Source of the DNA: Clostridium septicum
Lineage (GTDB): Bacteria; Bacillota; Clostridia; Clostridiales; Clostridiaceae
NCBI RefSeq assembly: GCF_003606265.1
Contig: NZ_CP023671.1
Coordinates: 744,001 to 808,000 of the forward strand
Length of the DNA: 64,000 nt
Direction of reading: 5' to 3'
Of the stretch, positions 34,863-44,816 are shown piece after piece. Position 1 is the first letter of the stretch. Every line of letters begins with the position of its first letter. The translations under genes and the position numbers were made by a program. The notes beneath the pieces were generated by a model that did no database searches, was not told the origin of the DNA, and was given only the letters and a program-made list of their open reading frames with translations.

Positions 34863-36365
34863 TTATTGCATACCAACTGCAAGCTTCATAATTTTTTCTT
34901 GAGTAGCTTCTTCTCTACTAATTTCTCCTGATATTTTACCTTCACTCATTACCATTATCCTATCACTAATACCTAAAACTTCAGGTAAATCTGAAGAAAT
35001 CATTATAATTGCCTTTCCCATTGATTTTAATTCATTTAAAAGCTCATATATTTCCTTTTTAGCGCCTACATCTATCCCTCTAGTTGGTTCATCAATTATA
35101 AGAACCTTTGGAGATAATAGTAACCATTTAGCCAAAATAACCTTTTGTTGATTTCCGCCACTAAGATTTTTTATAAGTTGTTCGCTATTCGGAGTTTTTA
35201 TATTAATCTTTTTAATATACTCTTCAACATCTCTTTGCTCTTCTTTTCTATTAATTGATTTATTTTTTCTTTCATACTTTCTTAAATTACATAATGTCAT
35301 GTTATCTGCAACTGACATTCCTAATATACAACCTTCTTTTTTTCTGTCCTCTGAAAGATAACAAATTCCATTTTCTATAGCATCTTTACTGCATTTTATA
35401 TTTACTTTATTTCCTTCTAAAAATATTTCTCCTGAAGTTTTTCTATACTCTCCAAAAATTGTTTTAACAAGTTCAGTTCTTCCTGATCCCATTAATCCTG
35501 CAACTCCAAGTATTTCACCTGCTTTTACTTCTAATGAGGCATTTTTAACTATATCTTTATAATTTAAATCGTTTACACGAAGTATAGTACTTCCCAACTT
35601 AATTTTTCTATATGGAAATTGATCTTCTATTTTTCTACCAACCATCATGGCTATTAACTTATCATTATCTATATCTGCAATTTTGGCTTCACCTGCATAT
35701 TTACCATCTCTTAAAACTTCTACTCTATCACATATAGTAAAAATCTCTTCCATTCTATGAGATATGTAAATAATAGCTATACCTTTTTTCTTTAAATTAT
35801 CAATTACTTCAAATAATTTCTTAGTTTCGACATCTGTTAATGCTGTAGTTGGCTCATCCATAATTATTATTTTTGCATTTTTAGTAAGTGCCTTTGCAAT
35901 TTCAATCATTTGCCTTTCCCCAACGTTAATATCTTCAACTAACATATTAGGATCTAAATTACAGCCTATTTGTTCTAAAAACATCTTACTTCTTTCAATT
36001 AATAAACTTTTATTTATTTTTCCTGTAAACCTATTATATTTTTCATTTCCTAAAAATATATTTTCAGCTATTGTAAGATTAGGAATAACACTTAATTCTT
36101 GATGAATTATTGTAATTCCATGTCTTTCAGCATCCTTTATCCCTTTAATTTTAACTTCTTTTCCTTCTACAAAAACTTGTCCCTGATCTTTTTGATAAAC
36201 ACCACTTAATATTTTCATAAGTGTAGATTTACCTGCTCCATTTTCACCCATTAGAGCTGTAACCTCTCCGCCAAATGCTGTTACATTAACATTATCTAAC
36301 GCTTTAACACCTGGAAAACTTTTGCTTACATTTACCATTTTTAACATTGGGTTCTTGGCACTCAT
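34863..36365 (-). CDS. rbsA: Ribose ABC importer ATP-binding protein RbsA
   Basis: A 500-aa tandem ABC ATPase. Domain 1: Walker [13 protein letters not shown] (39-50), signature [13 protein letters not shown], Walker [12 protein letters not shown]. Domain 2: [10 protein letters not shown], signature [14 protein letters not shown], Walker [17 protein letters not shown]. The size and motifs match RbsA/MglA importers. The ATG follows AAGGAGG, 13 nt after rbsD. Confidence 0.93.
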   Translation of the reverse strand: MSAKNPMLKMVNVSKSFPGVKALDNVNVTAFGGEVTALMGENGAGKSTLMKILSGVYQKDQGQVFVEGKEVKIKGIKDAERHGITIIHQELSVIPNLTIAENIFLGNEKYNRFTGKINKSLLIERSKMFLEQIGCNLDPNMLVEDINVGERQMIEIAKALTKNAKIIIMDEPTTALTDVETKKLFEVIDNLKKKGIAIIYISHRMEEIFTICDRVEVLRDGKYAGEAKIADIDNDKLIAMMVGRKIEDQFPYRKIKLGSTILRVNDLNYKDIVKNASLEVKAGEILGVAGLMGSGRTELVKTIFGEYRKTSGEIFLEGNKVNIKCSKDAIENGICYLSEDRKKEGCILGMSVADNMTLCNLRKYERKNKSINRKEEQRDVEEYIKKINIKTPNSEQLIKNLSGGNQQKVILAKWLLLSPKVLIIDEPTRGIDVGAKKEIYELLNELKSMGKAIIMISSDLPEVLGISDRIMVMSEGKISGEISREEATQEKIMKLAVGMQ

Positions 36366-36378
36366 TTAAATACCTCCT

Positions 36379-36774
36379 TTAAAATACAACTCCTGATTTT
36401 AAAATAATATTTGCATAAGGTGTTTGCTCACCAGTTCTTACTACTGCTTTACAATCTTTTAATAATACTTTTAATTCCTCATGTGATACTATTGTTATTT
36501 TTACATCTCCAATTAATCCTTTTATTTCTTCATAAACATTTTTATTTTTACTTTCTATTTCCGCTGCTATTACAACTTCCTCTACTTCTAATTCTAATAA
36601 AACTGCTTTTAATGTATCTATGAAAGTTGGTAAATTTTTTATTAATGCTAAATCTATTCTTTTAGTACAGCCAGGTATAGGTAAGCCACAATCACCTATA
36701 GCTAACATGTCTGTATGTCCCATTTTAGAGATTACTTCTGATAAATCACTATTTAATAATGCTGTCTTTTTCAT
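36379..36774 (-). CDS. rbsD: D-ribose pyranase RbsD
   Basis: A 131-aa RbsD that interconverts beta-pyran and beta-furan forms of ribose. The N-terminus [22 protein letters not shown] carries the catalytic His (residue ~20), followed by [19 protein letters not shown], and the C-terminal [19 protein letters not shown] is highly conserved. It is separated by 1 bp from rbsK, consistent with one operon. Confidence 0.93.
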   Translation of the reverse strand: MKKTALLNSDLSEVISKMGHTDMLAIGDCGLPIPGCTKRIDLALIKNLPTFIDTLKAVLLELEVEEVVIAAEIESKNKNVYEEIKGLIGDVKITIVSHEELKVLLKDCKAVVRTGEQTPYANIILKSGVVF

Positions 36775-36775
36775 T

Positions 36776-37705
36776 TTAATTCTCCTTATATACTTCTAAT
36801 ACTTCCTTTAAATAAGGTATTGATGGTTGTGCACCTTTTCTTTGAACTGCTATTGAAGAAACTTTATTTCCAAATCTTACAGCTTCAATTAAATTTTCAA
36901 ATGTTAATTCACTTGTATTCAATTTGGAACTCAATCCGCCTATAAAGCTGTCTCCAGCAGCAGTTGTATCTATTGCATTAACTTTAAATGCATCAACAAT
37001 TTTCGCTTCATTTTTAGATATTATTGCTGCTCCTTTTGAACCTAAAGTTATTATTACGAATTTAACGCCCTTTTCTATTATTTTGCTAGCTGCAACTTTA
37101 GCACTTTCTAAATCATCTACTTTCACACCAGTAATTAATTCAGCTTCCGTTTCATTAGGAATTATTATATCTGTATACTTTAATAATTCATCATCTATTG
37201 ATTTTGCTGGTGCTGGATTTAGTATAGTAATTTTATTAAGATTTTTAGCTATTCTAAATGCATCTAATGTTACATCTACTGGTGTTTCAAATTGAGATAT
37301 TAATATATCACTTTCTATTATTGCTTCTTTTGAAGCTTTTATATCTTCTCTATTTATTGTCATATTAGAACCTGGAACAACAATTATAGAATTGTTTCCA
37401 TTTTTATTAACCATTATCATAGCCATTCCTGTTGGCTCTTTTTCATCTATTAAAACATATTTAGTATTTATATTATCATCTATTAATTTCTTTAATAAAA
37501 GTTGTCCATTATCATCTTTGCCTATTTTAGATATCATGTATACTGAAGCACCACTTCTTTTAGCTGCTACAGCTTGATTAGCTCCTTTACCACCTGGAAT
37601 TTTTTCAAATCCATTTGATAAAATAGTTTCTCCTACCTTAGGCATATTTTCAATTTGTAAAACAAGATCCATATTTATACTTCCTAAGACACATATCTTA
37701 TTCAT
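36776..37705 (-). CDS. rbsK: Ribokinase RbsK
   Basis: A 309-aa PfkB-family kinase phosphorylating ribose at O5. The N-terminal [21 protein letters not shown] and [15 protein letters not shown] are the sugar-binding signature. The C-terminal [13 protein letters not shown] contains the GAGD-like anion hole (here AAGD) with the catalytic Asp. First gene of the operon; the ATG follows TTAGGAGG. Confidence 0.93.
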   Translation of the reverse strand: MNKICVLGSINMDLVLQIENMPKVGETILSNGFEKIPGGKGANQAVAAKRSGASVYMISKIGKDDNGQLLLKKLIDDNINTKYVLIDEKEPTGMAMIMVNKNGNNSIIVVPGSNMTINREDIKASKEAIIESDILISQFETPVDVTLDAFRIAKNLNKITILNPAPAKSIDDELLKYTDIIIPNETEAELITGVKVDDLESAKVAASKIIEKGVKFVIITLGSKGAAIISKNEAKIVDAFKVNAIDTTAAGDSFIGGLSSKLNTSELTFENLIEAVRFGNKVSSIAVQRKGAQPSIPYLKEVLEVYKEN

Positions 37706-37727
37706 AATTTTTCCTCCTAAGAATTAT

Positions 37728-37756
37728 AGTCAACCGATTGACTCAACCGGTTGACT
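37728..37756. promoter_or_regulatory. Tandem RbsR operators upstream of rbsK
   Basis: Two abutting LacI-type palindromes, AGTCAACCGATTGACT (37728-37743) and TCAACCGGTTGA (37743-37754), have centres 13 bp apart, 25-50 bp upstream of the rbsK ATG. A TTGTTT / TATAGT promoter (16-bp spacer) appears to overlap the distal operator. They are the obvious RbsR targets. Confidence 0.75.
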
Positions 37757-37809
37757 ATATAATACACCTTTTAGTAAACAATTACAATAGGTTTTTATAA
37801 TTATTTATC

Positions 37810-38010
37810 TTTATTTAATTTATAAAAAAATCTCTAACTCTACTTTTAATCCATGGATTTTTTCCATTCAAGTTCTCTCTCTTAAACTCCCCTAAAAAGA
37901 AGCTGTTACCTAAGTACTTTATTCTATTTTTTATTCTTTAAATAAACTACTTAATTTTAAAATCATCATTAAGTTATTTACAAATTCAAAAGATAATATA
38001 ATTTCCTACT
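37810..38010 (-). repeat. Diverged intergenic repeat, copy A (upstream of the ribose operon)
   Basis: On the minus strand, from TAGGAAATTATAT (near 38009) to AAAGTACTTAGG (near 37910), about 90 nt aligns well with copy B at 50480-50692. It shares TAACTTAAT, ATTTTAAAA, TAAGTA and AAAGAATAAAAAAT in the same order. Beyond that, copy A reads as ~35 open codons ending GKNPWIKSRVRDFFIN and TAA, possibly a fossil gene end. It lies in the 347-bp gap between rbsK and the MarR gene. Confidence 0.5.
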
Positions 38011-38049
38011 TTAAAATAGAGTATGTAAATTTAACATACTCTATTTTAA
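38011..38049 (-). terminator. Terminator of the MarR gene
   Basis: A 16-bp stem starting TTAAAATAGAGTATGT with a 7-nt loop just past the MarR stop codon. The U tract is modest. Confidence 0.7.
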
Positions 38050-38052
38050 AGT

Positions 38053-38469
38053 TTATTTAATATTCATGCATAACTTATCGAATAACTTAACAAGTGTTTC
38101 TATTTCCTCTTCATTAAATCCTGTTGTTATCTTTTCATACCATAAACCTTGAAATTTATCTACTTTAGAAAGTACTTCTTTTCCTTTTGATGTTAATTCC
38201 AACTGAAAATATCTACTATCTTCTTTTCTAGGATTTTTTAAAATATAATTTAACTCTTTAAGCTTCTTTATATTTCTTGTAATAAGTGCATTATCTACAT
38301 TCAAAGATTCTGCTATTGTTTTCAAGCTACAATTTTGAGTTTTATCAATAACTATCATACATCTCCAGGTTGTAAGTGTTAAATTATACTTAGCTAACTT
38401 TGGTTCACAATATTTTATAAAATCTCTATTAATATTAGAAATATATTTACCTAATATATTACATGACAA
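38053..38469 (-). CDS. MarR family transcriptional regulator
   Basis: A ~138-aa winged-helix regulator. The recognition region is SLKTIAESLNVDNALITRNIKKLKELNYI, followed by the wing RKEDSRYFQLELTSKGKEVLSKV. It is the second gene of a two-gene operon with a hypothetical protein and probably autoregulates the promoter at 39080-39107. A TTG start at 38469 has GAGG 8 nt upstream; GTG at 38478 overlaps that site. Confidence 0.85.
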   Translation of the reverse strand: MSCNILGKYISNINRDFIKYCEPKLAKYNLTLTTWRCMIVIDKTQNCSLKTIAESLNVDNALITRNIKKLKELNYILKNPRKEDSRYFQLELTSKGKEVLSKVDKFQGLWYEKITTGFNEEEIETLVKLFDKLCMNIK

Positions 38470-38485
38470 ATTATTCACCTCAAAA

Positions 38486-39046
38486 CTATCTTATTCTTTT
38501 GTATATTATAGGATCTAAAAAACCAAATGTTATTTTGCCATTTTTCTCGAAAACTTCACTTACATAAATAATATCATTTTCTATTCTTTCTCTTAGAGTA
38601 AATTTATTTTCTGCTGAAAAATAACTTATGCTTTCACCTTGAAAAATTTCATTTTCTTCATTATAAACCATAGGTTTAAACTTTTCAGATAGTATTAATT
38701 CATTATAATCCATTAGTAAATCTTTATTATCATTTCGAAACTCTTCTTTTTTTATATTCTTAGGAATTTCATATGATGTTAATACAATTTTATTATCTTC
38801 ATTAAGTGTGAATAAAAATAAATGAGGTAATACATTTTTAAAATTGTCTTTTTCATAATAACTTTCTTCTATAATAAAATATCCTTTAAAATCTTTAGGT
38901 AAATTTTTTATTTTACTATTACATATTCCATTTATATGTCTTGCTTTTGGATGATTTAATTTATTTAGCTTAACTTCCTCTTTAATTTGATCACTATTAT
39001 CAAACTCTCCACATAAATTAGTTATAAATTTTTCTAAATTACTCAT
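38486..39046 (-). CDS. Hypothetical protein co-transcribed with MarR
   Basis: A ~186-aa soluble protein without signal peptide. The pattern CGEFDNSDQ near the N-terminus, then FIIEESYYEKDN, LPHLFLFTLNEDNKIVLTSYEIP and FLDPIIYK is weakly reminiscent of the beta-barrel CpcT/CpeT lyase family, but I cannot confirm this. The ATG at 39046 has AGAGG at 8 nt. As first gene of a MarR-controlled operon, it is probably an inducible function responding to the MarR ligand. Confidence 0.6.
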   Translation of the reverse strand: MSNLEKFITNLCGEFDNSDQIKEEVKLNKLNHPKARHINGICNSKIKNLPKDFKGYFIIEESYYEKDNFKNVLPHLFLFTLNEDNKIVLTSYEIPKNIKKEEFRNDNKDLLMDYNELILSEKFKPMVYNEENEIFQGESISYFSAENKFTLRERIENDIIYVSEVFEKNGKITFGFLDPIIYKRIR

Positions 39047-39079
39047 AGACATCACCTCTAAACATACTTGATAATGTCA

Positions 39080-39107
39080 ATTATACTATATTAATTGATA
39101 GCGTCAA
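39080..39107 (-). promoter_or_regulatory. MarR-operon promoter with overlapping dyad
   Basis: Minus-strand TTGACG (39102-39107) and TATAAT (39080-39085) with a 16-bp spacer. CTATCAATTA and TAATTGACA, then TTATCAAG, form inverted and direct TATCAA elements across it, fitting a MarR-type operator. Confidence 0.65.
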
Positions 39108-39116
39108 GTAATATAC

Positions 39117-39156
39117 AAAAAAATATACTATAAATCTAGTTGATAGTATATTTTTT
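39117..39156. terminator. Bidirectional-looking terminator downstream of the DUF4046 gene
   Basis: A perfect 14-bp stem (AAAAAATATACTAT / ATAGTATATTTTTT) with an 11-nt loop. Confidence 0.75.
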
Positions 39157-39179
39157 ATATTATTATTATTTTTTATGTA

Positions 39180-39923
39180 CTAAATTTCTGTATCTAATTT
39201 TATTTTAACATTAGCTCTTTTTACAGAACCTGAAAACATTTTTTGTATCATTCCATCTAATCTATTTTCTACAAATACTTTTCTACTTATTTTTTTTCTA
39301 TTATTAAAATCAACTTTTTCTTTTAAAAGCCAATTTATAGCTTCTTTAGTTGTATTATCATTCCAATAATTATTAGGAACTTGTTTTAATTCCCAAGGTT
39401 TAATCTTATTAGGATAAATAAAATTTACTACTTCATATGGTGATCCATTGAAAATTTTGGAGAACATTCCGTTTAATTTATTTTCTATAAATACCTCTCC
39501 TGTAAGATTTTCTTTTATATCTTCTAATCCCCATTTTAATTTTTCTTCAAATAACCACTTTAAAGCTTCTCTACATGTTTCTTCATTCCAATAATTATTC
39601 TCTACTTTACTTAATTCCCAAGGTTTAAATTTTCCTGGATATGCATTGTCAACTAAGTTAAAAATAGAATAATTAAAGACTTTTTCTACCATTCCACTTA
39701 ATTTATATTTCTTTAAAACTATAAATCTTAAATTTTCCTTTAATTCTTCATCTGACCACATTAATATGTTTTCAATTAAATATCTAGTTAATATTGCTGC
39801 ATCTTGTTTAGCTTCTGGCCTTTTCCAAAATCCTCTTGGAAACTTTTCCACGCTTCCTTCTAATATTAGTCTATATATTTTTAATGTATCCATGTCGTTT
39901 ATTCTCGAATTTATTTGTTTCAT
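39180..39923 (-). CDS. DUF4046 repeat protein
   Basis: A 247-aa protein built from three ~58-residue repeats, each with a WLxEEKLKW-like helix, a segment such as LTGEVFIENKLNGMFSKIFNGSPYEVVN, and the linker KPWELxxVxxNYWN (clear at two junctions). The opening MKQINSRINDMDTLKIYRLILEG is typical of DUF4046 proteins in Bacillus and Clostridium. No catalytic motif is visible; function unknown. The ATG at 39923 fits the family start; a GTG six bases earlier is possible. Confidence 0.72.
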   Translation of the reverse strand: MKQINSRINDMDTLKIYRLILEGSVEKFPRGFWKRPEAKQDAAILTRYLIENILMWSDEELKENLRFIVLKKYKLSGMVEKVFNYSIFNLVDNAYPGKFKPWELSKVENNYWNEETCREALKWLFEEKLKWGLEDIKENLTGEVFIENKLNGMFSKIFNGSPYEVVNFIYPNKIKPWELKQVPNNYWNDNTTKEAINWLLKEKVDFNNRKKISRKVFVENRLDGMIQKMFSGSVKRANVKIKLDTEI

Positions 39924-40082
39924 ATTCACTATTCCTCTCTAAAGTTTAATTTCTATATAATTTCTAAAAATAACTCCCATTTTATAAGTAAATATTATCC
40001 TATTTTGCCTTTATAATTAATGATTTTTTTATACTTATATCCCTGTTTTTTTTTATTTATTTTTTCAAATAATAAAAAACTA

Positions 40083-40118
40083 TAAAAAAAAGCTAGAAAT
40101 ATAACTTAATTTCTAGCT
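40083..40118 (-). terminator. Terminator of the two-component operon
   Basis: Arms AGCTAGAAAT / ATTTCTAGCT with a short loop followed by eight T residues on the minus strand, just past the response regulator stop codon. Confidence 0.85.
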
Positions 40119-40125
40119 AAACATA

Positions 40126-41205
40126 TTAATTGCTCATTTTTTGTAAATTTTTAAATTCTTTTGGTGAAATACCTACATACTTTTTAAAAGTTCTACTAAA
40201 ATATTCTACATCATTATAGGATAATTTATAGCTTACTTCATATACCTTTATATCTTCATTTAATAATAAATTTTTAGCTCTCTCCATTTTTATAAAGGTC
40301 ATATGTTCAACTATAGTCTTTCCTGTAGCTTTTCTAAAAAAATGACTTATATAACTCTTATTCATATTCATATTTTTGCAAATTAGCTCTAATGAAATAT
40401 TATTTTCTATATTTTCTATAATTATGTTGCATATTTCTTCTACTCTTCTATTTTTTAAATTGGTAAATTTAAATATTGCTATATCATCCATTAGTTTTTT
40501 AATTATTTCTTTAATGTGCTTTTTTATTAAACTTATATCATCACATCTAAAATTACTGCTTTTTTTCCAATTTGATATATTAACAAATTTGTTGTACCAT
40601 TTATATTCTAATAGTATTTTATATATTATTTCGTCTGCAACTTTCTTTACTATATACTTATCCGATTGTAAATTTTCAAAATTTTTTTCTACTGCACTAT
40701 TTATAATATCTTCAACTTTATTTAACGCAAGTTCATTATTAGTTTTTATGTACTCTATTAACTCAATAATGTCATCTTCTTTAACTAATTTATCCAACTT
40801 ATTAATTTTTTCTTCTTTTTTACGTTGATTTACAAGAAATTTCTTGGCTCTTAATAAAGCTTCCTCTAACTGCTTCTCATTTATGGGCTTTGTTAAATAA
40901 TCAAATGCTCCAAATATAATTCCTTCTCTTGCATATTTAAATTCACTATATTCGCTTAATAATATTACACAAACAGATGAATTCTTATCCTTAATCTTTT
41001 TCAACAATTCAAGACCATCTACTTTTGGCATCTTTATATCCGTTATTATTAAATCTATATTATTTTCTTTTATTTTTTCTAAGGCCTCTTCTCCATTAGA
41101 AGCTTCAGCTTTTACTAAGAATCCTGTTTTTTCTCCCCATACTTTTTTTCTTATTATATCTTTTCTCATTATTTGTAAATCATCTACGATCATTACATTA
41201 AACAT
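40126..41205 (-). CDS. Response regulator, AraC-type DNA-binding
   Basis: A 359-aa regulator. The receiver domain has MIVDD, phospho-acceptor Asp in LIITDIKMPKVDG (near residue 54), the Ser switch in ILLSEYSEF and Lys in LTKPINEKQ. A ~110-aa linker leads to two AraC helix-turn-helices, including LELICKNMNMNKSYISHFFRKATGKT and VSYKLSYNDVEYFSRTFKKYVGISPKEF. The ATG follows AGGTGAT. It is downstream of and co-transcribed with the histidine kinase (24-bp gap). Confidence 0.88.
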   Translation of the reverse strand: MFNVMIVDDLQIMRKDIIRKKVWGEKTGFLVKAEASNGEEALEKIKENNIDLIITDIKMPKVDGLELLKKIKDKNSSVCVILLSEYSEFKYAREGIIFGAFDYLTKPINEKQLEEALLRAKKFLVNQRKKEEKINKLDKLVKEDDIIELIEYIKTNNELALNKVEDIINSAVEKNFENLQSDKYIVKKVADEIIYKILLEYKWYNKFVNISNWKKSSNFRCDDISLIKKHIKEIIKKLMDDIAIFKFTNLKNRRVEEICNIIIENIENNISLELICKNMNMNKSYISHFFRKATGKTIVEHMTFIKMERAKNLLLNEDIKVYEVSYKLSYNDVEYFSRTFKKYVGISPKEFKNLQKMSN

Positions 41206-41229
41206 ATTTATCACCTATATTCAGTATCC

Positions 41230-43542
41230 TTAATTTACTTTTAATAACGAAAAATATACTACTGTCCCTTCATTTACTTTAGATTCTATCCATATTTCAC
41301 CGTTATGTTTTTCTAATATTTTTTTAGCTGTTGTTAATCCTATTCCATTTCCTTCGAACTCATCTATAGAATGTACTCTTTCAAATAAATCAAATAATTT
41401 ATTTGAATAAGCCATATCAAAACCTATTCCATTATCCTTTACATAAAAAATATATTTTTCTTTTTCATCCTTATATCCTACTTCTATAAATGCTTTTTCT
41501 TTATACCTTGTAAATTTAATAGCATTTGACAATAAATTGTATATTAAAATTCTAATTAATGTTTCATCAACATCTACTATTGGTAATTTATCATTTATTT
41601 TAAATACTATTTTTCTTTCTAAACATGATAATTTTATTTCTTTAAAGACTTCAAAAAATACATCCTCTATGTTAATATTTTTTCTATCTATATTTGATAT
41701 GGATGTACAAGAATAATCTAACAACTTATTTGTCATGTCTGTTATATTTTGTGTTATTTTGCTTATTTCATTTAGGGTATTTATAACTTCTTCATCAAGA
41801 GTTTCGATATGATCTTCTAAGGTAAACCTTACATAAGCTTCTATTGCTCTAAGAGGAGACTTTATATCATGGGCTATTGTATAATTAAAGGCTTCTAATT
41901 CATTTACTGCAATCTGTAGTTTTCTTGTTCTATTAAAAATCTTTTCTTCTAATTCTGAATTTAATTTTATTAAATCATTTCTAGCTTTATTTCTTTCTGT
42001 TACATCTTTTCCAAAAATAGCTATTTTAGAAATTTCATTATCTTTATATATTGGATTTAATGTTACCTCTAACTCTAATCCACCTATAATTGGAACACAA
42101 TCTATTTTTACCCTACCCTCTTTAATTGCCCTTTCATAATATTTATTCCAATTACTTTCATGACTATCGTAAAGTTTACTTATATCCTCTAAATTTTTAT
42201 CTATATCTAAGCCATAAATTTTCTTTATATATCTAGCTAATGATGAATTATATCTAATTAATTTATACTCTTTATCTACAACCCAAATGAATTCATCTGT
42301 ACTTTCTAATATTGAATTCAATTCATTTTTAGTCTTAATAATCTTTGATATATCCAATATTATTAAAGCTAATTTATTTTCTTTTAATTTAAATCCATTA
42401 ACTAAAAAGTATCTATCGTTTTTTTTATTATAAACCTCTATGTATTTATATTCTTTATTTTTCTCTAGTATCTCGTAATACTTATCTAATCCCTCATCCA
42501 CTAAACCTAAATCTTTTCTTCTAAGCTTTCCTATAATTTTTTCATCGCTTAAACCCATTAGATCACGATAGCTTTTATTAGCATAAACATACTGCAAATC
42601 TACTACATTCTTATTTTCATCATATACTGCTTCATAAATTACTACACTATTTAAACTTTTATAAAGTATTAGTTTATATAATTCTTCTGTTTCTTTTTGC
42701 TTATATTTTGCTTTTATGTACTCCAATTTATTTATTTCTGCTTCTTTAATTGCCTTTATAGCTTTTTCATATAAATCAATTATTTTTCCAGCTATTATTA
42801 TAAGAATAGTTAAAGACATGATATAAACAAGTTTTTCTTTATCTGTAGGGGATATAATCCATCTAAAAGTTTTATCTTCTTCTATTAGATATTGAGTAAT
42901 GCTAATTACTCCTAAGAAAAATGTAGTACCTATAGCTATTACTAATGCCATGATCTTTGTATTTTTTAAATCTACACTATTTGATTTAATTTTAAATATC
43001 TTTTTTATAAATGGTAATTTCATCAATGTAGTTCCAATTGATATTACCGCAAATTTACCTATTACCTCTTTTATAATAAATAATCTTATGCTAACATCTA
43101 ATATAGATTTTTTATATATAACTGTAAAAACTATCATACTCAATATTACAAATATTGAGTATAGTATTTGCAATATATATATATTATTGATTATTGTTCT
43201 TTTGTTTTTTCTACTATTTTTTCCTAATCCGTGTAATACTATAAATACTAAATCGTACATAAACGTAAATATAGCTAATATTATATTACCATCAAAAATA
43301 ATGAATGGATAAACCCCAGCAAGACCTATACTCATACTTAATAACCCATATATAGATCCCCAATTTAAAGTTACTAAAATAGGTAATATAAGATTTAACC
43401 CCGTTCCTATTTTTAAGTTATAAATATAAGCATTTATAAAAATAAATGTTAATATGAAACTAGTTAGTCCCAATACTATAGACATTAAGACTTTATAAAA
43501 TTTATCTTTAACATTAATTTTTTTTACACTTTTATACTTCAA
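41230..43542 (-). CDS. Sensor histidine kinase with membrane sensor and PAS domains
   Basis: A 770-aa kinase. Residues 20-260 contain about eight membrane helices without a large extracellular loop, suggesting a signal sensed in or near the membrane. Two PAS-like regions follow (~290-400 and ~410-515). The HisKA box is EAFNYTIAHDIKSPLRAIEAYV with phospho-acceptor His near residue 555. The ATPase domain shows N box LLSNAIKFTRYKEKA, G1 DNGIGFD and G2 GNGIGLTTAKKIL. Pairing a HisKA kinase with an AraC-type regulator is less usual than the YesM/YesN arrangement. The ligand is unknown. Confidence 0.87.
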   Translation of the reverse strand: MKYKSVKKINVKDKFYKVLMSIVLGLTSFILTFIFINAYIYNLKIGTGLNLILPILVTLNWGSIYGLLSMSIGLAGVYPFIIFDGNIILAIFTFMYDLVFIVLHGLGKNSRKNKRTIINNIYILQILYSIFVILSMIVFTVIYKKSILDVSIRLFIIKEVIGKFAVISIGTTLMKLPFIKKIFKIKSNSVDLKNTKIMALVIAIGTTFFLGVISITQYLIEEDKTFRWIISPTDKEKLVYIMSLTILIIIAGKIIDLYEKAIKAIKEAEINKLEYIKAKYKQKETEELYKLILYKSLNSVVIYEAVYDENKNVVDLQYVYANKSYRDLMGLSDEKIIGKLRRKDLGLVDEGLDKYYEILEKNKEYKYIEVYNKKNDRYFLVNGFKLKENKLALIILDISKIIKTKNELNSILESTDEFIWVVDKEYKLIRYNSSLARYIKKIYGLDIDKNLEDISKLYDSHESNWNKYYERAIKEGRVKIDCVPIIGGLELEVTLNPIYKDNEISKIAIFGKDVTERNKARNDLIKLNSELEEKIFNRTRKLQIAVNELEAFNYTIAHDIKSPLRAIEAYVRFTLEDHIETLDEEVINTLNEISKITQNITDMTNKLLDYSCTSISNIDRKNINIEDVFFEVFKEIKLSCLERKIVFKINDKLPIVDVDETLIRILIYNLLSNAIKFTRYKEKAFIEVGYKDEKEKYIFYVKDNGIGFDMAYSNKLFDLFERVHSIDEFEGNGIGLTTAKKILEKHNGEIWIESKVNEGTVVYFSLLKVN

Positions 43543-43687
43543 TATTGTTCCCCTATTTTTGTATTTATCATTTTATCAATGAATATATTATTTTATTCTA
43601 AATATACTTTCCTTACAAATTTCTAATTATTAATTAAATAGCATATATATAATCTTTTCCATAATATGTGATTTTAAATCATAAAAA

Positions 43688-43752
43688 GTGAGGTTTATTT
43701 AGTAGCTATAAAAAAATACCTTAGCACTTCATAATTACCTCACTAATATTCC
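43688..43752 (-). other. Long hairpin element in the kinase leader
   Basis: Minus-strand outer arms AGTGAGGT and ACCTCACT enclose ~45 nt with an inner GCTA/TAGC pairing, followed by TTTTTATG. It may be a terminator or a structured leader about 150 nt upstream of the kinase start. Apart from this and the next terminator, 43543-44005 holds no gene that I see. Confidence 0.4.
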
Positions 43753-43930
43753 AATTTTTAATAATATATAATATCAAAAGTACCTACATTTAGTATTATA
43801 ATAGCTAACATAATAATTTTTATAAATGTAAAATTTTTAGTTTTTACCTAGTTTTTTTTTTGGATTAATATTATTTATAAAAATATATTAAATTTTTATG
43901 AATATTTCTTCGTTTATTCCTATATATACG

Positions 43931-43966
43931 AAAAAAATAAAGGTATTAAACAAATAAAACCTTTAT
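43931..43966 (-). terminator. Terminator of rluF
   Basis: ATAAAGGT / ACCTTTAT arms with a ~14-nt loop followed by TTTTTTTCG on the minus strand. Confidence 0.7.
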
Positions 43967-44005
43967 ATCAACAAAAAACTACATTTATATCTTTTTTTAA
44001 AAAAA

Positions 44006-44686
44006 CTACATATATCTCAATTCTAATATTTCTTTCTCAGTAAGATTACGCCACTTTCCTATTTCAATTCCATCTATTTTTATATTCATAATCCTAATAC
44101 GCTCTAATTTAATAACTTTATATCCAAATACCTTGCTCATTCTTCTAATTTGTTTATTTAATCCTTGAGTTAATATAATTTTAAAAGTATCTTTTGAGAT
44201 TCTAGTTACTTCACATGGTCTAGTTATAGTTTCGAAAATTTTAACTCCTGAAGACATTCCCTTAATAAATTCATCATCAAAAGGTTTGTCTACCGTTACT
44301 ATATATTCTTTTTCATGTTTATTTTCAGATTCTAATATTTTATTAGCTAATTCACCATCGTTAGTCATTATTATAAGCCCTTGTGAAGCTTTATCTAATC
44401 TTCCAACTGGAAATATATAATTAGGATAATTAATAAAACTAATTATATTATCTTTAATTTCCTTTGCCGCTGTACATGTAATTCCAACTGGTTTATTTAA
44501 AGCAATATATACTTTTTCTCTTTCCTGAATTGGTTTATCATCTATAAGTATAATATCTTCTCTTTCTACCCATTGTCCTGGGATACAATACTCTCCATTT
44601 ACTTTTATTCTATTTTCCTCTATTAATCTATTAGTTTCTTTTCTTGAGCAAAACCCTAGGTTGCTAAGGAGTTTATTTATTCTCAT
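44006..44686 (-). CDS. rluF: Pseudouridine synthase RluF
   Basis: A 226-aa RNA pseudouridine synthase. The S4 RNA-binding domain is at the N-terminus (MRINKLLSNLGFCSRKETNRLIEENRIKVNG). The catalytic motif VGRLDKASQGLIIMTNDG carries the invariant Asp near residue 97. The later TQGLNKQIRRMSKVFGYKVIKLERIRI is the RsuA/RluF signature. RluF modifies U2604 of 23S rRNA (E. coli numbering); RluB/RsuA are the alternatives, but VGITCTAAKEIKDNI favours RluF. The ATG follows AAAAGGAG. Confidence 0.87.
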   Translation of the reverse strand: MRINKLLSNLGFCSRKETNRLIEENRIKVNGEYCIPGQWVEREDIILIDDKPIQEREKVYIALNKPVGITCTAAKEIKDNIISFINYPNYIFPVGRLDKASQGLIIMTNDGELANKILESENKHEKEYIVTVDKPFDDEFIKGMSSGVKIFETITRPCEVTRISKDTFKIILTQGLNKQIRRMSKVFGYKVIKLERIRIMNIKIDGIEIGKWRNLTEKEILELRYM

Positions 44687-44816
44687 CTAAAGTTGTCTCC
44701 TTTTAATTTTATATTAAAAATATATTAATTTATAAATATTTTACTTAAATCCCTCTAAATTTACAACTATTATGTGCGATTATTAATATATATCCATTTA
44801 AACCTTATATTTAATC

